Of a stretch of DNA of 64,000 bases, positions 52,902 through 61,197 are shown piece after piece. The first letter of the stretch is position 1, and each line of letters begins with the position of its first letter. Made by a program: the position numbers and the translations under genes. Below the pieces are notes generated by a model that saw only the letters and a program-made list of their open reading frames with translations, was not told where the DNA came from and searched no databases. Source of the DNA: CAJXII01 sp965242915 (GTDB lineage Bacteria > Campylobacterota > Campylobacteria > Campylobacterales > Arcobacteraceae); the NCBI GenBank assembly GCA_965242915.1, contig CBDETN010000026.1, forward strand, positions 62,001 through 126,000. Reading direction: 5' to 3'.

Positions 52902-54050
52902 ATGTTAAATTCTTTTTTAAATAACAAAACTCTTTTTTTTAATAAAATTGATTATGATGTTATATCTGACGCTTGGAATATTGTAAAAGATCATATTACT
53001 TTGCCATTTGTTATCCATATAGTAGGAACAAACGGCAAAGGTAGTACTGGTAGATTTTTATCTCATTTTTTATTTCAAAATGGTTATAAAACTCTCCATT
53101 ATAGTTCACCTCATATTTTAAAATTTAATGAACGAATCTGGATAGATGGAGTTGACAGTACTGATGAACAATTAGATTTCACCCATAAAAAACTTTTAAA
53201 TATTTTACCTAAGCAAATAGTAGAAAAATTAACATATTTTGAATATGCAACTCTAATAGCTTTGGTTTTAAGTGATGGTTTGGATTTTTTAGTTTTAGAA
53301 GCAGGACTTGGCGGTGAGTTTGATGCTACAAATGTGGTTCAAAATGATTTAACTTTAATTACAACAATTGGTATTGACCATACTGAATTTTTAGGTAATA
53401 CGATTGAAGAGATTGCGGCTACCAAGATGAGAAGTTGTAATAATGCTTTTATATTAGGGAAACAAGTATCTAATCTAGAAGTGCTAAGAGCTAAGAATGA
53501 AGTGTTGAACTTAAAAGAAGAGATACCTTTTAATAATAGCTTTTTACCAAAAGAGGCTTTATCTTTACCAAAATATTTACAAAATAATTTAAAATTAGCT
53601 TTAAGAGCATTAGAATATTTAGCACATAATATATGTACCCACTCAGGAGAGTGGGCACAAGATTGGGAATTTAAATTACCGGTACTTTTTGGTCGCTGCC
53701 AAAAATTAACACACAATATAACTATTGATGTAGGACATAATCCTCTAGCTGCCAAAGTTCTGGCAGATGAATTTAAAGGTCAAAAAATAATATTGATTTA
53801 TAACAGTTACAAAGATAAAGATTATAAAAAAGTTTTAGAAATTTTAAAGCCAATCATCAAAGAGGTACAAATTATACAGTGTGATGATGATAGAATGGCA
53901 GATGAAAATGATTTAATACAAGTGTGTAAGACTTTAAGGATAGCTGTAAAAAAATTAGATAAAATAGAAAATGATAATAAATATTTAGTTTTTGGATCAT
54001 TTAAAGTGGTTGAAGAATTTTTACAATATAAGGAAGCTAGTGAGTTTTAA
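52902..54050 (+). CDS. folC: folylpolyglutamate/dihydrofolate synthase (Mur ligase family)
   Basis: A 382-residue ATP-dependent ligase that adds glutamate to folates. The P-loop is VGTNGKGSTGRFLSHF, followed by YSSPHILKFNERI, LEAGLGGEFDATN, TTIGIDHTEFLG and DVGHNPLAAKVL. The ATG at 52902 is preferred; a TTG one codon earlier is in frame. Residues NICTHSGEWAQDWEF (about 243-257) are encoded by an in-frame hairpin repeat, an apparent insertion just before the LFGRCQKL segment. Confidence 0.9.
   Translation: MLNSFLNNKTLFFNKIDYDVISDAWNIVKDHITLPFVIHIVGTNGKGSTGRFLSHFLFQNGYKTLHYSSPHILKFNERIWIDGVDSTDEQLDFTHKKLLNILPKQIVEKLTYFEYATLIALVLSDGLDFLVLEAGLGGEFDATNVVQNDLTLITTIGIDHTEFLGNTIEEIAATKMRSCNNAFILGKQVSNLEVLRAKNEVLNLKEEIPFNNSFLPKEALSLPKYLQNNLKLALRALEYLAHNICTHSGEWAQDWEFKLPVLFGRCQKLTHNITIDVGHNPLAAKVLADEFKGQKIILIYNSYKDKDYKKVLEILKPIIKEVQIIQCDDDRMADENDLIQVCKTLRIAVKKLDKIENDNKYLVFGSFKVVEEFLQYKEASEF
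53634..53659. repeat. hairpin repeat, copy 3, inside folC
   Basis: TGTACCCACTC-AGGA-GAGTGGGCACA forms an 11-bp stem with one mismatch and the same AGGA loop as copy 1. It is in frame within folC and codes for CTHSGEWA. Confidence 0.85.
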
Positions 54051-54918
54051 AAATAGATTAATAATAACTGTATCAGATATTGATAGTACAAAGTCATATA
54101 ATCTTAATAAAATTATTAGAAAAGCTATAGTATATATTGTATTAATTGTCTTTGTAGTTTTAGGTTTCAGTTTTTGGCTTATATCAAATTTAAATAATAA
54201 AGTTGATATCTTATCGCATCAAAGTAAAGTATTGAAAATGCAGAATACACTTTATAGTATGCAAATAAAAGATAAAATTAAAGATATTGAAGAATTGGGA
54301 GATACGCTTAAAGATATTGAAGAGATAATCGGTGTAAAAGGAGATGATACAACTTCATTGATTAAGAGAGTCACATTAGCTAAAATTACATCAGCACAAA
54401 AATCATATATGTTACAAACTATTCCAAATGGAAATCCTCTTAAACTGATGAAAGTTACTGCTAAATTTGGTTGGAGAATTCATCCTGTAACAAAAAAGAA
54501 AAGATTTCATAAGGGTATTGATCTAAGAGCCAAAAGAAGAACAGATGTATATGCTACTGCAGATGGAGTTATAAGGTATGTACAAAGTAAAAATAAAGGC
54601 AATTATGGTCGAATGATTATAATATCACATAATTTTGGTTTTGAAACTGTATTTGCACATTTAAGATTTGTAAAGGTCAAAGTTGGAGATGTAGTTAAAA
54701 GAGGGCAGCTAATAGCAAAAAGTGGAAATAGTGGAAGAAGTTCCGGTCCTCATTTGCATTATGAGATAAGGTATGCAAGTAAAGTGCTTAATCCAAAATA
54801 CTTTATGGCTTGGAATATGCAAAATTATGAAAAAATATTTGAAAAACAAAGGAGAGTAGAATGGGAATCTTTAGTAAAAATGATAAGCAGTCAAAGCCAA
54901 AAATTGGTGCAACAATAA
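54040..54918 (+). CDS. M23 metallopeptidase, Csd1-like cell-shape endopeptidase
   Basis: About 292 residues. One N-terminal membrane helix (VYIVLIVFVVLGFSFWLIS), a coiled-coil-like stretch (NKVDILSHQSKVLKMQ to IKDIEELGDTLKDIEEI), then a LytM/M23 domain with FHKGIDL (HxxxD) and SSGPHLHYEIRY (HxH). The GTG at 54040 is preceded by AGGAAG and overlaps the folC stop; an upstream start at 53992 is inside folC. In Helicobacter, Csd1 trims peptidoglycan crosslinks with the bactofilin CcmA encoded next to it; the same pairing occurs here, with a 58-base overlap. Confidence 0.88.
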   Translation: MSFKNRLIITVSDIDSTKSYNLNKIIRKAIVYIVLIVFVVLGFSFWLISNLNNKVDILSHQSKVLKMQNTLYSMQIKDKIKDIEELGDTLKDIEEIIGVKGDDTTSLIKRVTLAKITSAQKSYMLQTIPNGNPLKLMKVTAKFGWRIHPVTKKKRFHKGIDLRAKRRTDVYATADGVIRYVQSKNKGNYGRMIIISHNFGFETVFAHLRFVKVKVGDVVKRGQLIAKSGNSGRSSGPHLHYEIRYASKVLNPKYFMAWNMQNYEKIFEKQRRVEWESLVKMISSQSQKLVQQ

Positions 54919-55277
54919 TAAGTGACGGAGCATTTATAAGGGGTGGTATTAATACTGCAGGAGATGTGTTTTGTGATGGTAAATTTGAAGGTATGATATC
55001 AGCTCAGTCGTTAACTATTGGTAAAACAGGTGAGATTATAGGTAATATTAATGTTAAACATTTAATAGTAAATGGTTTGGTTGACGGAATTATTAATGCT
55101 GAGGATATTAATATCTTAGAATCTGGTAAGGTATTGGGAAAAATGCAATATCAAAATATTGCGATTGATAAAAATGGTATATTTGAAGGTGAGGGAAAAA
55201 TGAAGAATTCAACACTAGTGAGTAAATATAAAAGTATTGAAGAGCCGAAATTCCAAGAACTTATAGAGGAAGCATAA
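54861..55277 (+). CDS. ccmA: bactofilin (CcmA-like)
   Basis: A 138-residue polymer-forming protein with the right-handed beta-helix pattern of bactofilins (TIISDGAFIRGGINTAGDVFCDGKFEG, LTIGKTGEIIGNINVKHLIVNG) and flexible ends. AAAGGAG lies just before the ATG and decides the start, even though it is 58 bases inside the peptidase gene. It probably scaffolds the M23 peptidase to set cell curvature. Confidence 0.92.
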   Translation: MGIFSKNDKQSKPKIGATIISDGAFIRGGINTAGDVFCDGKFEGMISAQSLTIGKTGEIIGNINVKHLIVNGLVDGIINAEDINILESGKVLGKMQYQNIAIDKNGIFEGEGKMKNSTLVSKYKSIEEPKFQELIEEA

Positions 55278-55278
55278 T

Positions 55279-56718
55279 ATATCTAATGATATTAAGCAAA
55301 GATTAGAAAGTCTTTATAATAAAAAGCAAGAGATAGAAAATGAGATTGTATCTCTTGAAAAACAGATTCAAGAAAACTCATTTAATCATTTCATTTTAAA
55401 AGATGCTATTTATATAAATACTTTAAATTTATCAACATCTTTACAAGATAAATTAAAAGAACAAGCTACTTTTGATAATCCTCAAATTAAAATTTTGCAA
55501 AACTTGCGAAAACCACTTTATAACACCCCAAAAACTATAAAAGGTTATGAAGAAGATAAACTTTCATCTACTTTAATTTTACCTCGTGGATTGATGAGAA
55601 ATGTAATAGAACTTTTTAAAGAAAATAAAATTGACAGTAGTTTTGATGATAAAAGATTTTTCCAAAAAGAGATCTTTCCAAATGTAGTATTTACTTTAAG
55701 AGATGAACAAAATGAAGCTGTAAATCAAATATCAAAAAAAGACTTTTGTATGTGTGTAGCACCTCCTGGATTTGGTAAAACTTTGTTAGCTGCTAAAATG
55801 ATAGAGATACGCGGGGCAAATACCTTAATTATAGTAAATAAAAATATGCTTTTAGATCAATGGATTGATAGATTTGTTGAATATTTTGAAATGGAAAAAT
55901 GTGACATTGGGTATCTTGGAAAAAGTAAAAATACTTTAAATGGTAAATTAGATGTTGCAACTATGCAAAGTTTGAAAAATACTCCGGATATAATTAAAAA
56001 ATACTCTTTTGTTATAGTTGATGAGTGTCATCATATCCCAGCAGTTACATTTGAAAAGATTTTAAAAAAATTTGAGGGTAAATATATCTTAGGACTTAGT
56101 GCAACACCGAATAGAAAAGATGGTATGCAGCCAATTATATTTCAACAAATAGGTTCAATTGCTTATGAAGCTAAAGCTGCAAGAACTACAATAAATAAGT
56201 TAAAAATTGTTAATACAAATTTTACTTCCAATGTAGATAATTTTGCAGATTTAATTAGTGAACTTATCAATGATAATCAAAGAAACCAAATTATTTTAGA
56301 ACAAATAAAAATGTATCAAAATAGAAAAATTTTGCTTTTAACCGATAGAATTGAACATATAGAAAATTTAGAACACTTACTTGATGTCAGCAGTATAAAA
56401 TATGTGAGTATTCATGGAAGTCAAAAGAAAAATGAACAAAATGAAAATATGAAAGCAGTAGAATCTGCATCTTTGGTACTTGCTACAACTTCATTTTTTG
56501 GAGAGGGGATTGATTTCCCACATTTAAATACTATAATTTTAGCAACACCTATCTCATATTATGGGAGACTTGTACAATATTTAGGTCGTATTGGTCGTGG
56601 TGGTGATGACAGTTTGGCAATTGATATATTAGATAATAAAAATCCATTTACCGCAAGTGCCTATAGAAAACGAAAAGAAGGATATAAACAATTACATTAT
56701 AAAATCTTACACAACTAA
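55279..56718 (+). CDS. superfamily 2 DNA/RNA helicase (DECH box) with non-canonical start
   Basis: The helicase core has APPGFGKTLLAAKM (Walker A), VIVDECHHIPA (Walker B, DECH), LGLSATPNRKDG and QYLGRIGRGGDD (motif VI). The frame stays open 72 codons upstream of the first TTG (55495). That extension (RLESLYNKKQEIENEIVSLEKQ) is coiled-coil-like and looks coding but has no ATG, GTG or TTG. AGGAAG at 55267-55272 is ideally placed for an ATA at 55279; ATT at 55291 is another option. If translation needs a usual start, TTG at 55495 gives 407 residues. Function unknown beyond nucleic-acid translocation or repair. Confidence 0.75.
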   Translation: MSNDIKQRLESLYNKKQEIENEIVSLEKQIQENSFNHFILKDAIYINTLNLSTSLQDKLKEQATFDNPQIKILQNLRKPLYNTPKTIKGYEEDKLSSTLILPRGLMRNVIELFKENKIDSSFDDKRFFQKEIFPNVVFTLRDEQNEAVNQISKKDFCMCVAPPGFGKTLLAAKMIEIRGANTLIIVNKNMLLDQWIDRFVEYFEMEKCDIGYLGKSKNTLNGKLDVATMQSLKNTPDIIKKYSFVIVDECHHIPAVTFEKILKKFEGKYILGLSATPNRKDGMQPIIFQQIGSIAYEAKAARTTINKLKIVNTNFTSNVDNFADLISELINDNQRNQIILEQIKMYQNRKILLLTDRIEHIENLEHLLDVSSIKYVSIHGSQKKNEQNENMKAVESASLVLATTSFFGEGIDFPHLNTIILATPISYYGRLVQYLGRIGRGGDDSLAIDILDNKNPFTASAYRKRKEGYKQLHYKILHN

Positions 56719-56724
56719 TCATTA

Positions 56725-56733
56725 TGCTATAAT
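56725..56733 (+). promoter_or_regulatory. extended -10 promoter of the rhlE-like gene
   Basis: TGCTATAAT is a perfect extended -10 (TGnTATAAT) 48 bases before the start codon and downstream of the previous stop. Confidence 0.6.
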
Positions 56734-56781
56734 GCAAAAAAAATCAATTAAATAAAATAAAAACATAAAAAAGGTATATTA

Positions 56782-58125
56782 ATGTCATTTCAAAACTTAG
56801 GGTTATCAAAACCAATTTTAAAAGCAGTAGCCGAGCAAGGTTACAGTGAACCAACACCAATTCAAGCAAAAGCGATTCCAATTATTTTAGAACAAAAAGA
56901 TGTTTTAGCAGGAGCTCAAACAGGAACCGGTAAAACTGCTGGATTTACATTGCCGATGTTAGAACTGTTATCTCATAAAAAAGTTCAAAAAGGTAAACAT
57001 CAAATTAGAGCTTTAGTATTAACTCCTACAAGAGAATTAGCTGCACAAGTGGGGGAGAATGTTGAAACATATAGTAAATATTTACCATTTACTTCAGCAG
57101 TTGTTTTTGGCGGTGTTGGTATTAATCCTCAAAAAGCAAAATTAAAAAAAGGTGTTGATATATTAATCGCGACTCCTGGACGACTTTTAGATTTGGTAGG
57201 ACAGAAAAGTCTTGATTTATCAAGAGTTGAATTTCTTGTATTAGATGAAGCAGATAGAATGCTTGATATGGGATTTATTCATGATATCAAAAAAGTTTTA
57301 GTTTTAATTCCTAAAAATAGACAAAATCTTTTATTTTCCGCAACATTTTCTAACGAGATAAAAAAACTTGCAGATAACTTACTAAATGAACCTATTTTAA
57401 TAGAAGTTGCCAGAAGAAACATATCAGCAGAATCTATTGAACAAGCTGTTTATTTTGTAGATAAAGGTCGTAAAAAAGAGTTACTTTCGCACTTAATTCA
57501 AAAAGAAGATTGGAAACAAGTTTTAGTATTTATGAGAACTAAACACGGTGCAAATAAATTAACAAAACAACTGGAGCTTGATGGTATCAGTGCTGCTGCA
57601 ATTCATGGAAATAAAAGTCAAGGTGCAAGAACAAAAGCATTAGCTGATTTTAAAGCTGGCAGTATTAGAGTTTTAGTGGCAACAGATATTGCTGCAAGGG
57701 GGATTGATATAGACCAATTACCTCATGTAGTCAATTTTGAATTACCAAATATTAGTGAAGATTATGTGCATAGAATTGGAAGAACAGGACGAGCTGGAAA
57801 TACAGGAGAGGCTATATCTTTAGTTTGTGTTGATGAGTTGGATTATTTAAAAGGTATTGAAAAACTAATCAAAAAAGATATTAAAAAAGTTTATGAAGAT
57901 GGATTTGATGTTGATCCTTCTATCAAAGCTGAACCGATACAAAAAGGACGAGGTGGACAAAAACGAGGTGGTCGTGGTGGTCAAGTTGGACGAGGTGGTC
58001 AAAGTGGTCAAAGTGGTGGACGGAATTCTAATAATTCAAGAGGTTCAAACTCAGGTTTTAGTTCAAGAAGTAATAGAGGTGGTGGCAATGCACATACCCA
58101 TAGAGGCAGTAATAGAGGAAGATAA
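56782..58125 (+). CDS. DEAD-box RNA helicase, RhlE-like
   Basis: A 447-residue helicase. Q motif YSEPTPIQAKAIP, Walker A AGAQTGTGKTAGF, PTRELAAQ, VLDEADRMLDMG (DEAD), SATFSNE, ATDIAARGIDI and HRIGRTGRAG are all present. The C-terminal tail (about 385-447) is an RGG-box rich in Gly, Arg, Ser and Asn, suited to RNA binding. AAAGG precedes the ATG. Likely roles are ribosome assembly or RNA turnover in the cold. Confidence 0.93.
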   Translation: MSFQNLGLSKPILKAVAEQGYSEPTPIQAKAIPIILEQKDVLAGAQTGTGKTAGFTLPMLELLSHKKVQKGKHQIRALVLTPTRELAAQVGENVETYSKYLPFTSAVVFGGVGINPQKAKLKKGVDILIATPGRLLDLVGQKSLDLSRVEFLVLDEADRMLDMGFIHDIKKVLVLIPKNRQNLLFSATFSNEIKKLADNLLNEPILIEVARRNISAESIEQAVYFVDKGRKKELLSHLIQKEDWKQVLVFMRTKHGANKLTKQLELDGISAAAIHGNKSQGARTKALADFKAGSIRVLVATDIAARGIDIDQLPHVVNFELPNISEDYVHRIGRTGRAGNTGEAISLVCVDELDYLKGIEKLIKKDIKKVYEDGFDVDPSIKAEPIQKGRGGQKRGGRGGQVGRGGQSGQSGGRNSNNSRGSNSGFSSRSNRGGGNAHTHRGSNRGR

Positions 58126-58130
58126 ATATT

Positions 58131-58162
58131 TATATAGAGGGAAGTAAAATCCCATCTATATA
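58131..58162. terminator. hairpin between rhlE-like gene and the minus-strand cytochrome-like gene
   Basis: TATATAGAGGG pairs with CCCATCTATATA (one bulged A) around a 9-base loop. It is six bases after the rhlE-like stop codon and 11 bases from the end of the converging gene, so it may end transcription from both sides. Confidence 0.5.
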
Positions 58163-58172
58163 GGTTAGAATA

Positions 58173-58490
58173 TTAACAAGATGGAACATTTCCTGAATCA
58201 TTTGCATATTCATAGAAGAAATCATAATAATGCGGTATATATTTTTCTTTTACTTTTTTTACATCTGGACAGATTTTTTTAATCTCATCAGCTAATTTAC
58301 CACCTTCTTGAAATGCTTCCCATTCGTCTTGTGAATGTTTACCAGCCATTTTAGCTCCAGTAATCCCACAAGCTTTTTTAAGCTTTTTAGAATAAAGCTT
58401 TTGCCCTTTAGCAACATCTGCACTTGCAACTGTTGAACTCATTGCTAATGCAATTGCACCAGCTAATGCTAGTTTTAATAATGTTTTCAT
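58173..58490 (-). CDS. secreted cytochrome c-like protein lacking the CxxCH heme motif
   Basis: A 105-residue protein with a signal peptide (MKTLLKLALAGAIALAMSSTVASA). The mature part starts DVAKGQKLYSKKLKKACG, which follows the GxxLYxxxC pattern of class I cytochromes c, but no CxxCH is present; the three cysteines are in KKACGIT, KICPDV and the C-terminal SC. Proteins of this type are known in Campylobacterota and are often annotated as cytochrome C. Function in the periplasm is unknown. AAAAGGAA precedes the ATG. Confidence 0.65.
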   Translation of the reverse strand: MKTLLKLALAGAIALAMSSTVASADVAKGQKLYSKKLKKACGITGAKMAGKHSQDEWEAFQEGGKLADEIKKICPDVKKVKEKYIPHYYDFFYEYANDSGNVPSC

Positions 58491-58566
58491 GTGTAATTCC
58501 TTTTGTTTTTTGTTACAAGGGAAGTATAGGATAAAATTGTGAAGAGATTGTGGAATATATTATTTG

Positions 58567-59760
58567 CTATTGCCAACTAATTTGTACATCTGTTCCAATG
58601 CCTATTTGTGATATAATATTAATATTTAAATTGTATTCATCACATATAAGTTTAACTATATTTAATCCTATTCCAAAACCACCGACACTTTTATCAAATC
58701 TAACATATCTATCAAACATTAAATCAATATTTTCTTTTGATATTCCACGACCTGTATCTTTAATACTTAATCTGTTTTTTGCTAAAGTTATATGAATTGA
58801 ACCTCTAAACTTATTATATTTAATTGCATTAGATATAAGATTATCAATTACTTTAGAAATCTTTTTTTGATCAATATATAACATAATGCCGGCATCAAGA
58901 TCGGTACTGATATTTATTTCCTTTGCTGCTACTAAAGTTCTAAAATATTCAATTCTTTGCTCACAAATCTGGGCAAGATTTAAATTCTTATCTTGAGATA
59001 TTGTTTTATTATTTAAAACCAAATATGTTAAATCTTCATATATATTAGAAATTGTTTTAGCACCGATATCAATTCGATTTATTTTTTGCACAAGTTTTTC
59101 ATCATCTATATTTTTAGTATTAATCATCTCGATATTTGCAACAATAGTACTTACAGGGGTATTCAATTCGTGTGTTGTATCTTTAATAAAAGTATCAAGT
59201 AGATGTAAAGCATCTCTCATTGGTTTTAAAAATAATTTTAATAAGAAATAGCCAAAAATCAAAATAATGACAAATGCAATTATTCCATATAAAATTATTG
59301 TATAAATAATATCTTTTTGCCATTGTTCATCTTGTACAATCTTAACTAAAACATAAGTAGCTCCAAGATAAGATGATTTTGGGTCTTTAATATATTGAAT
59401 AGTTTCATCACTATTGTATATAATTTGATCAAGTTTTATTTTTGAATTTTTTATTGTAGAAAAGATTAAATCACTGTTGCTGTCATAAATAGCAGATTTA
59501 AATCTTTTATCTATTGGATATATTTGTTCTGACACAGGTTTTGTATTTATATTTTTTAATTCAATTATGAGTTCACTGGCATATTGAACCAGTATTATTC
59601 TTTTTTCGCCAATCATTAAATTTTTTTGAAAATTATAATAAAATTGCATCACAAAGCTTAAGATAACAATTGTAAAAAAAATATATAAAGATAAAAAACT
59701 AACTAATGTTCGTTTTTCACTTTGTGGTAAATCTATATCCAAGCTTTTTAATACTGACAA
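58567..59760 (-). CDS. sensor histidine kinase
   Basis: A kinase of up to 397 residues. Two membrane helices (about 25-45 and 150-172) bracket a periplasmic domain. The HisKA motif is TTHELNTPVSTIVAN (phospho-His about residue 198), and the ATPase domain has NLISNAIKYN (N box), IKDTGRGI (G1) and VGGFGIGLNIVK (G2). The start is uncertain (TTG at 59760 or 59745) and overlaps the response regulator gene by up to 44 bases. It is the last gene of the minus-strand ftsE-ftsX-regulator operon. Confidence 0.9.
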   Translation of the reverse strand: MSVLKSLDIDLPQSEKRTLVSFLSLYIFFTIVILSFVMQFYYNFQKNLMIGEKRIILVQYASELIIELKNINTKPVSEQIYPIDKRFKSAIYDSNSDLIFSTIKNSKIKLDQIIYNSDETIQYIKDPKSSYLGATYVLVKIVQDEQWQKDIIYTIILYGIIAFVIILIFGYFLLKLFLKPMRDALHLLDTFIKDTTHELNTPVSTIVANIEMINTKNIDDEKLVQKINRIDIGAKTISNIYEDLTYLVLNNKTISQDKNLNLAQICEQRIEYFRTLVAAKEINISTDLDAGIMLYIDQKKISKVIDNLISNAIKYNKFRGSIHITLAKNRLSIKDTGRGISKENIDLMFDRYVRFDKSVGGFGIGLNIVKLICDEYNLNINIISQIGIGTDVQISWQ

Positions 59761-60388
59761 TTTTTTCTTTTCCTAAATATTTTCGTAAATTCTTAATATA
59801 AGTTCTTAAGGCACTGGGACTTATCTCTTCATCATATTCCCAAAGTGCACTATAGATAGCCTCATGAGAAATACGCTGGTCAAGTTTCTGTAAAAACAGT
59901 TTTAATAAAGTAGCTTCTTTATTGCTTAACTGTATCGTTTTATCGTTAATAGTTAATACATTACTTTTTGTATTATAATAGATATCTTCATCAATTTTAA
60001 TTTTATCATTATTTTTATGAAAAAATTCTCTTTTTAAAATTGTTTCAACTCTAATCAAGAGTTCTTTAAGTGCAAATGGTTTTCGTATATAATCATCACA
60101 ACCACTGTCAAATCCCTCTTCTAAAGAAGTCATTGAGTTTAATGAGGTGATAAAAATAGCAGGAGTGGTAATATTTTCTTCTCGAATGCTTTTTAATAAA
60201 TCAAATCCATTTATATCAGGAACATTTACATCTAGTAATAAGAGATCAAAATTATTTTCATAAATTGTATCTTGAGCACTAATCCCGTCATAAACAGCAA
60301 TTATATCATAATCAAAATCTTCAAAATATGCTGCAATTGTTTGATTTAATGCAATATCATCTTCAAGAAGCAAAAGTTTTTTATTCAT
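59717..60388 (-). CDS. OmpR-family response regulator
   Basis: A 223-residue regulator. The receiver domain has the acidic pair in LLLEDDIALNQ, the phospho-acceptor Asp in LLLLDVNVPDINGFDLL (about residue 53) and the Lys in YIRKPFALKEL. The C-terminal winged helix ends SPSALRTYIKNLRKYLG and SIKKLGYRF. Its ATG overlaps the ftsX stop by 4 bases (ATGA). Confidence 0.93.
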   Translation of the reverse strand: MNKKLLLLEDDIALNQTIAAYFEDFDYDIIAVYDGISAQDTIYENNFDLLLLDVNVPDINGFDLLKSIREENITTPAIFITSLNSMTSLEEGFDSGCDDYIRKPFALKELLIRVETILKREFFHKNNDKIKIDEDIYYNTKSNVLTINDKTIQLSNKEATLLKLFLQKLDQRISHEAIYSALWEYDEEISPSALRTYIKNLRKYLGKEKIVSIKKLGYRFTTK

Positions 60389-61197
60389 TTGATTCTATGC
60401 TTTATTAAAACACTGATAGTTGAGATTATAGATATTGCAAATGACAACATAATAATCAATATAAAATCTACAGGTATACTGTTTTTATTTGGTAAAATAC
60501 TCAAAACTTCAGGTGAAAGAAAAATTGATAAGTTATTTGATATTGTTATGATAAGTGAAATGACTGCGGTACTTGCAATAATAGCACTTAATAATGCTAT
60601 TTTAATAATAGGCAAGGCACTATAAATAATTGAACCGCCATGATACTGAATAATTGAAATTCTTTGGGAATGTTCAAATAACCATATTTTTATTTGTTTA
60701 GATAAGATTAGAAAAGTAAATATAAATATAAAGATTAACATAATTTGAACAATTTGTTCAACTAAAATCAATAATGAATAAACTTTGTTATGGTCAGATG
60801 CAAATGTTTCAACTTTTTTTATATTTGGTATTTTATTTAATTCTTTTTTTATAATATTTAATTGTGTTGTAGTTGGATATTGTTCTAAATAAATTTTATA
60901 AAAGAAAGGTAGTTTCTGATTTAAAAGTTTTAAAGAATTTTTAGATAATTGTTCTTTTAAATTTGTAATTATATCTTCTCTTTTTAATATTTGAATATTT
61001 TTAACATCTATATTGGCCAAAGTTTTAATACTACCTTCACTTATAGGAGTATTTGCAATTACCATAATTGAATAATCATTACTTATAGTTTTTTTATAAG
61101 CATCTACAATATTGCTAATCGCATTATGTAAAGCAAATGTTGATAATACAATAATCAGAGGTATCAGAAAAGATAAAAGATTTTTAAGAAACCTCAT
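60385..61197 (-). CDS. ftsX: cell-division ABC transporter permease FtsX
   Basis: About 270 residues from the ATG at 61197 (MRFLKNLLSFLIPLIIV); in-frame codons upstream to 61242 lie inside ftsE. Four membrane helices: one at the N-terminus, a large periplasmic domain (about 35-135), and three at the C-terminus (LLILVEQIVQIMLIFIFIF, PIIKIALLSAIIASTAVI, FILIIMLSFAISIIS). FtsX is poorly conserved; the call relies on topology and the preceding ftsE. It transmits ATP-driven changes to peptidoglycan hydrolase activators. Confidence 0.85.
   Translation of the reverse strand: MRFLKNLLSFLIPLIIVLSTFALHNAISNIVDAYKKTISNDYSIMVIANTPISEGSIKTLANIDVKNIQILKREDIITNLKEQLSKNSLKLLNQKLPFFYKIYLEQYPTTTQLNIIKKELNKIPNIKKVETFASDHNKVYSLLILVEQIVQIMLIFIFIFTFLILSKQIKIWLFEHSQRISIIQYHGGSIIYSALPIIKIALLSAIIASTAVISLIITISNNLSIFLSPEVLSILPNKNSIPVDFILIIMLSFAISIISTISVLIKHRIK

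Noticed and set aside
53339..53755. 138-codon minus-strand frame within folC
   Set aside because: It is antisense to conserved folC motifs (LEAGLGGEFDATN, DVGHNP) and has no start signal.
57893..58147. Frame rich in Val/Glu/Asp overlapping the rhlE-like C-terminus
   Set aside because: It is the shifted frame of the RGG-box low-complexity tail.
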